This document shows positions 13,316 through 13,483 of a stretch of 13,483 nt of DNA, in pieces. The notes beneath the pieces are model-generated. The model ran no database searches. It saw only the letters and a list, made by a program, of their open reading frames with translations, and was not told the DNA's origin. Origin of the DNA: Anaerolineales bacterium (lineage in GTDB: Bacteria > Chloroflexota > Anaerolineae > Anaerolineales > DRMV01); assembly GCA_027026295.1 (NCBI GenBank), contig JALVOR010000209.1, forward strand, positions 1-13,483, in the 5' to 3' direction. Positions within the stretch are counted from its first letter, which is position 1. Each line of letters opens with the position of its first letter. A program made the position numbers and the translations under genes.

Positions 13316-13483
13316 TTAGAGGAAGTTCTTGCAGGCGGGGTAATCACCCTCACAATTGTACCCCAAAGCGGCAACACACCGTTGGGCGAGGTCAGAGGCA
13401 GGGGAAGCGCCCAACTGCCGCAGCAGGCAGCCCAGGGCGCACAAGGGCAGCCCCACCGCGTTGGCATAACAGCCCTCGATGCG
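13316..13483 (-). CDS. Maf-family nucleotide pyrophosphatase, C-terminal part only
   Basis: The last 55 codons of a gene that enters from the right edge of the window, ending in TAA at 13318-13316. IEGCYANAVGLPLCAL (residues 2-17 of the visible part) matches the conserved Maf ending, usually I-x-G-x-Y-x-N-x-VGLPL. Maf proteins hydrolyse nucleoside triphosphates, either dTTP/UTP or modified nucleotides, as house-cleaning enzymes; which type cannot be told from this end. The tail after the motif is about 39 residues long and cysteine-containing (QRCVAALGYNC, YPACKNFL). It is too short for the ORF length cut-off usually applied but clearly in frame to the edge. It precedes the penicillin-binding protein gene by 11 nt, suggesting one operon with rsgA. 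Confidence 0.8.
   Translation of the reverse strand, partial: RIEGCYANAVGLPLCALGCLLRQLGASPASDLAQRCVAALGYNCEGDYPACKNFL

Noticed and set aside
12225..13319. A 364-codon + strand frame opposite the penicillin-binding protein.
   Set aside because: The minus strand has a complete signal peptide, three catalytic motifs and a stop; the + frame is a high-GC shadow.

Overview
The window is GC-rich (roughly 60-65% by eye), densely coded bacterial chromosome. Gene content, the recA-recX-rny order, the style of the proteins and the interspersed intergenic repeats all suggest Chloroflexota, most likely an Anaerolineae-like lineage. That assignment is my inference from family resemblance and was not tested by a search.

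Left part, + strand (1-5854). The window opens in the last 84 codons of a class 2 dihydroorotate dehydrogenase (pyrD), followed by a small membrane protein of unknown function. A promoter with a perfect 17-bp palindrome at its expected start point precedes recA. A 364-nt spacer separates recA from recX. It contains several hairpins and ends in an intrinsic-type terminator 19 nt before recX. The 5' half of that terminator stem is also complementary to a segment about 180 nt upstream, so an attenuator or riboregulator is possible. recX overlaps rny (RNase Y). A strong hairpin follows, then a good promoter and a complete class A RNase P RNA (rnpB), then a one-component regulator made of an FHA domain fused to an OmpR-type winged helix.

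Right part, - strand (5906-13483). Reading leftward, the genes are: the end of a Maf-type nucleotide pyrophosphatase; a lipoprotein-type class B penicillin-binding protein with a MecA-like N-terminal domain; rsgA; a 405-nt gap holding two repeat elements; moaA; a 200-nt gap holding a third repeat element; a HAD-family phosphatase; a 3-methyladenine DNA glycosylase; fabI; a bactofilin; and an excellent intrinsic terminator. Within each block the genes are spaced as operons: maf-pbp-rsgA with 11- and 2-nt gaps, and HAD-mpg-fabI-bactofilin with an 8-nt overlap, a 49-nt gap and a 1-nt gap. The two transcription directions converge on the terminator near 5906-5935.

The most notable points are: a RecA whose Walker B aspartate is replaced by glycine while the rest of the protein looks intact; the palindromic operator in the recA promoter; the structured recA-recX spacer with mutually exclusive stems; and three different palindromic or low-complexity repeat elements in the gaps around moaA. 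I found no CRISPR array, transposase, tRNA gene or obvious defence system.
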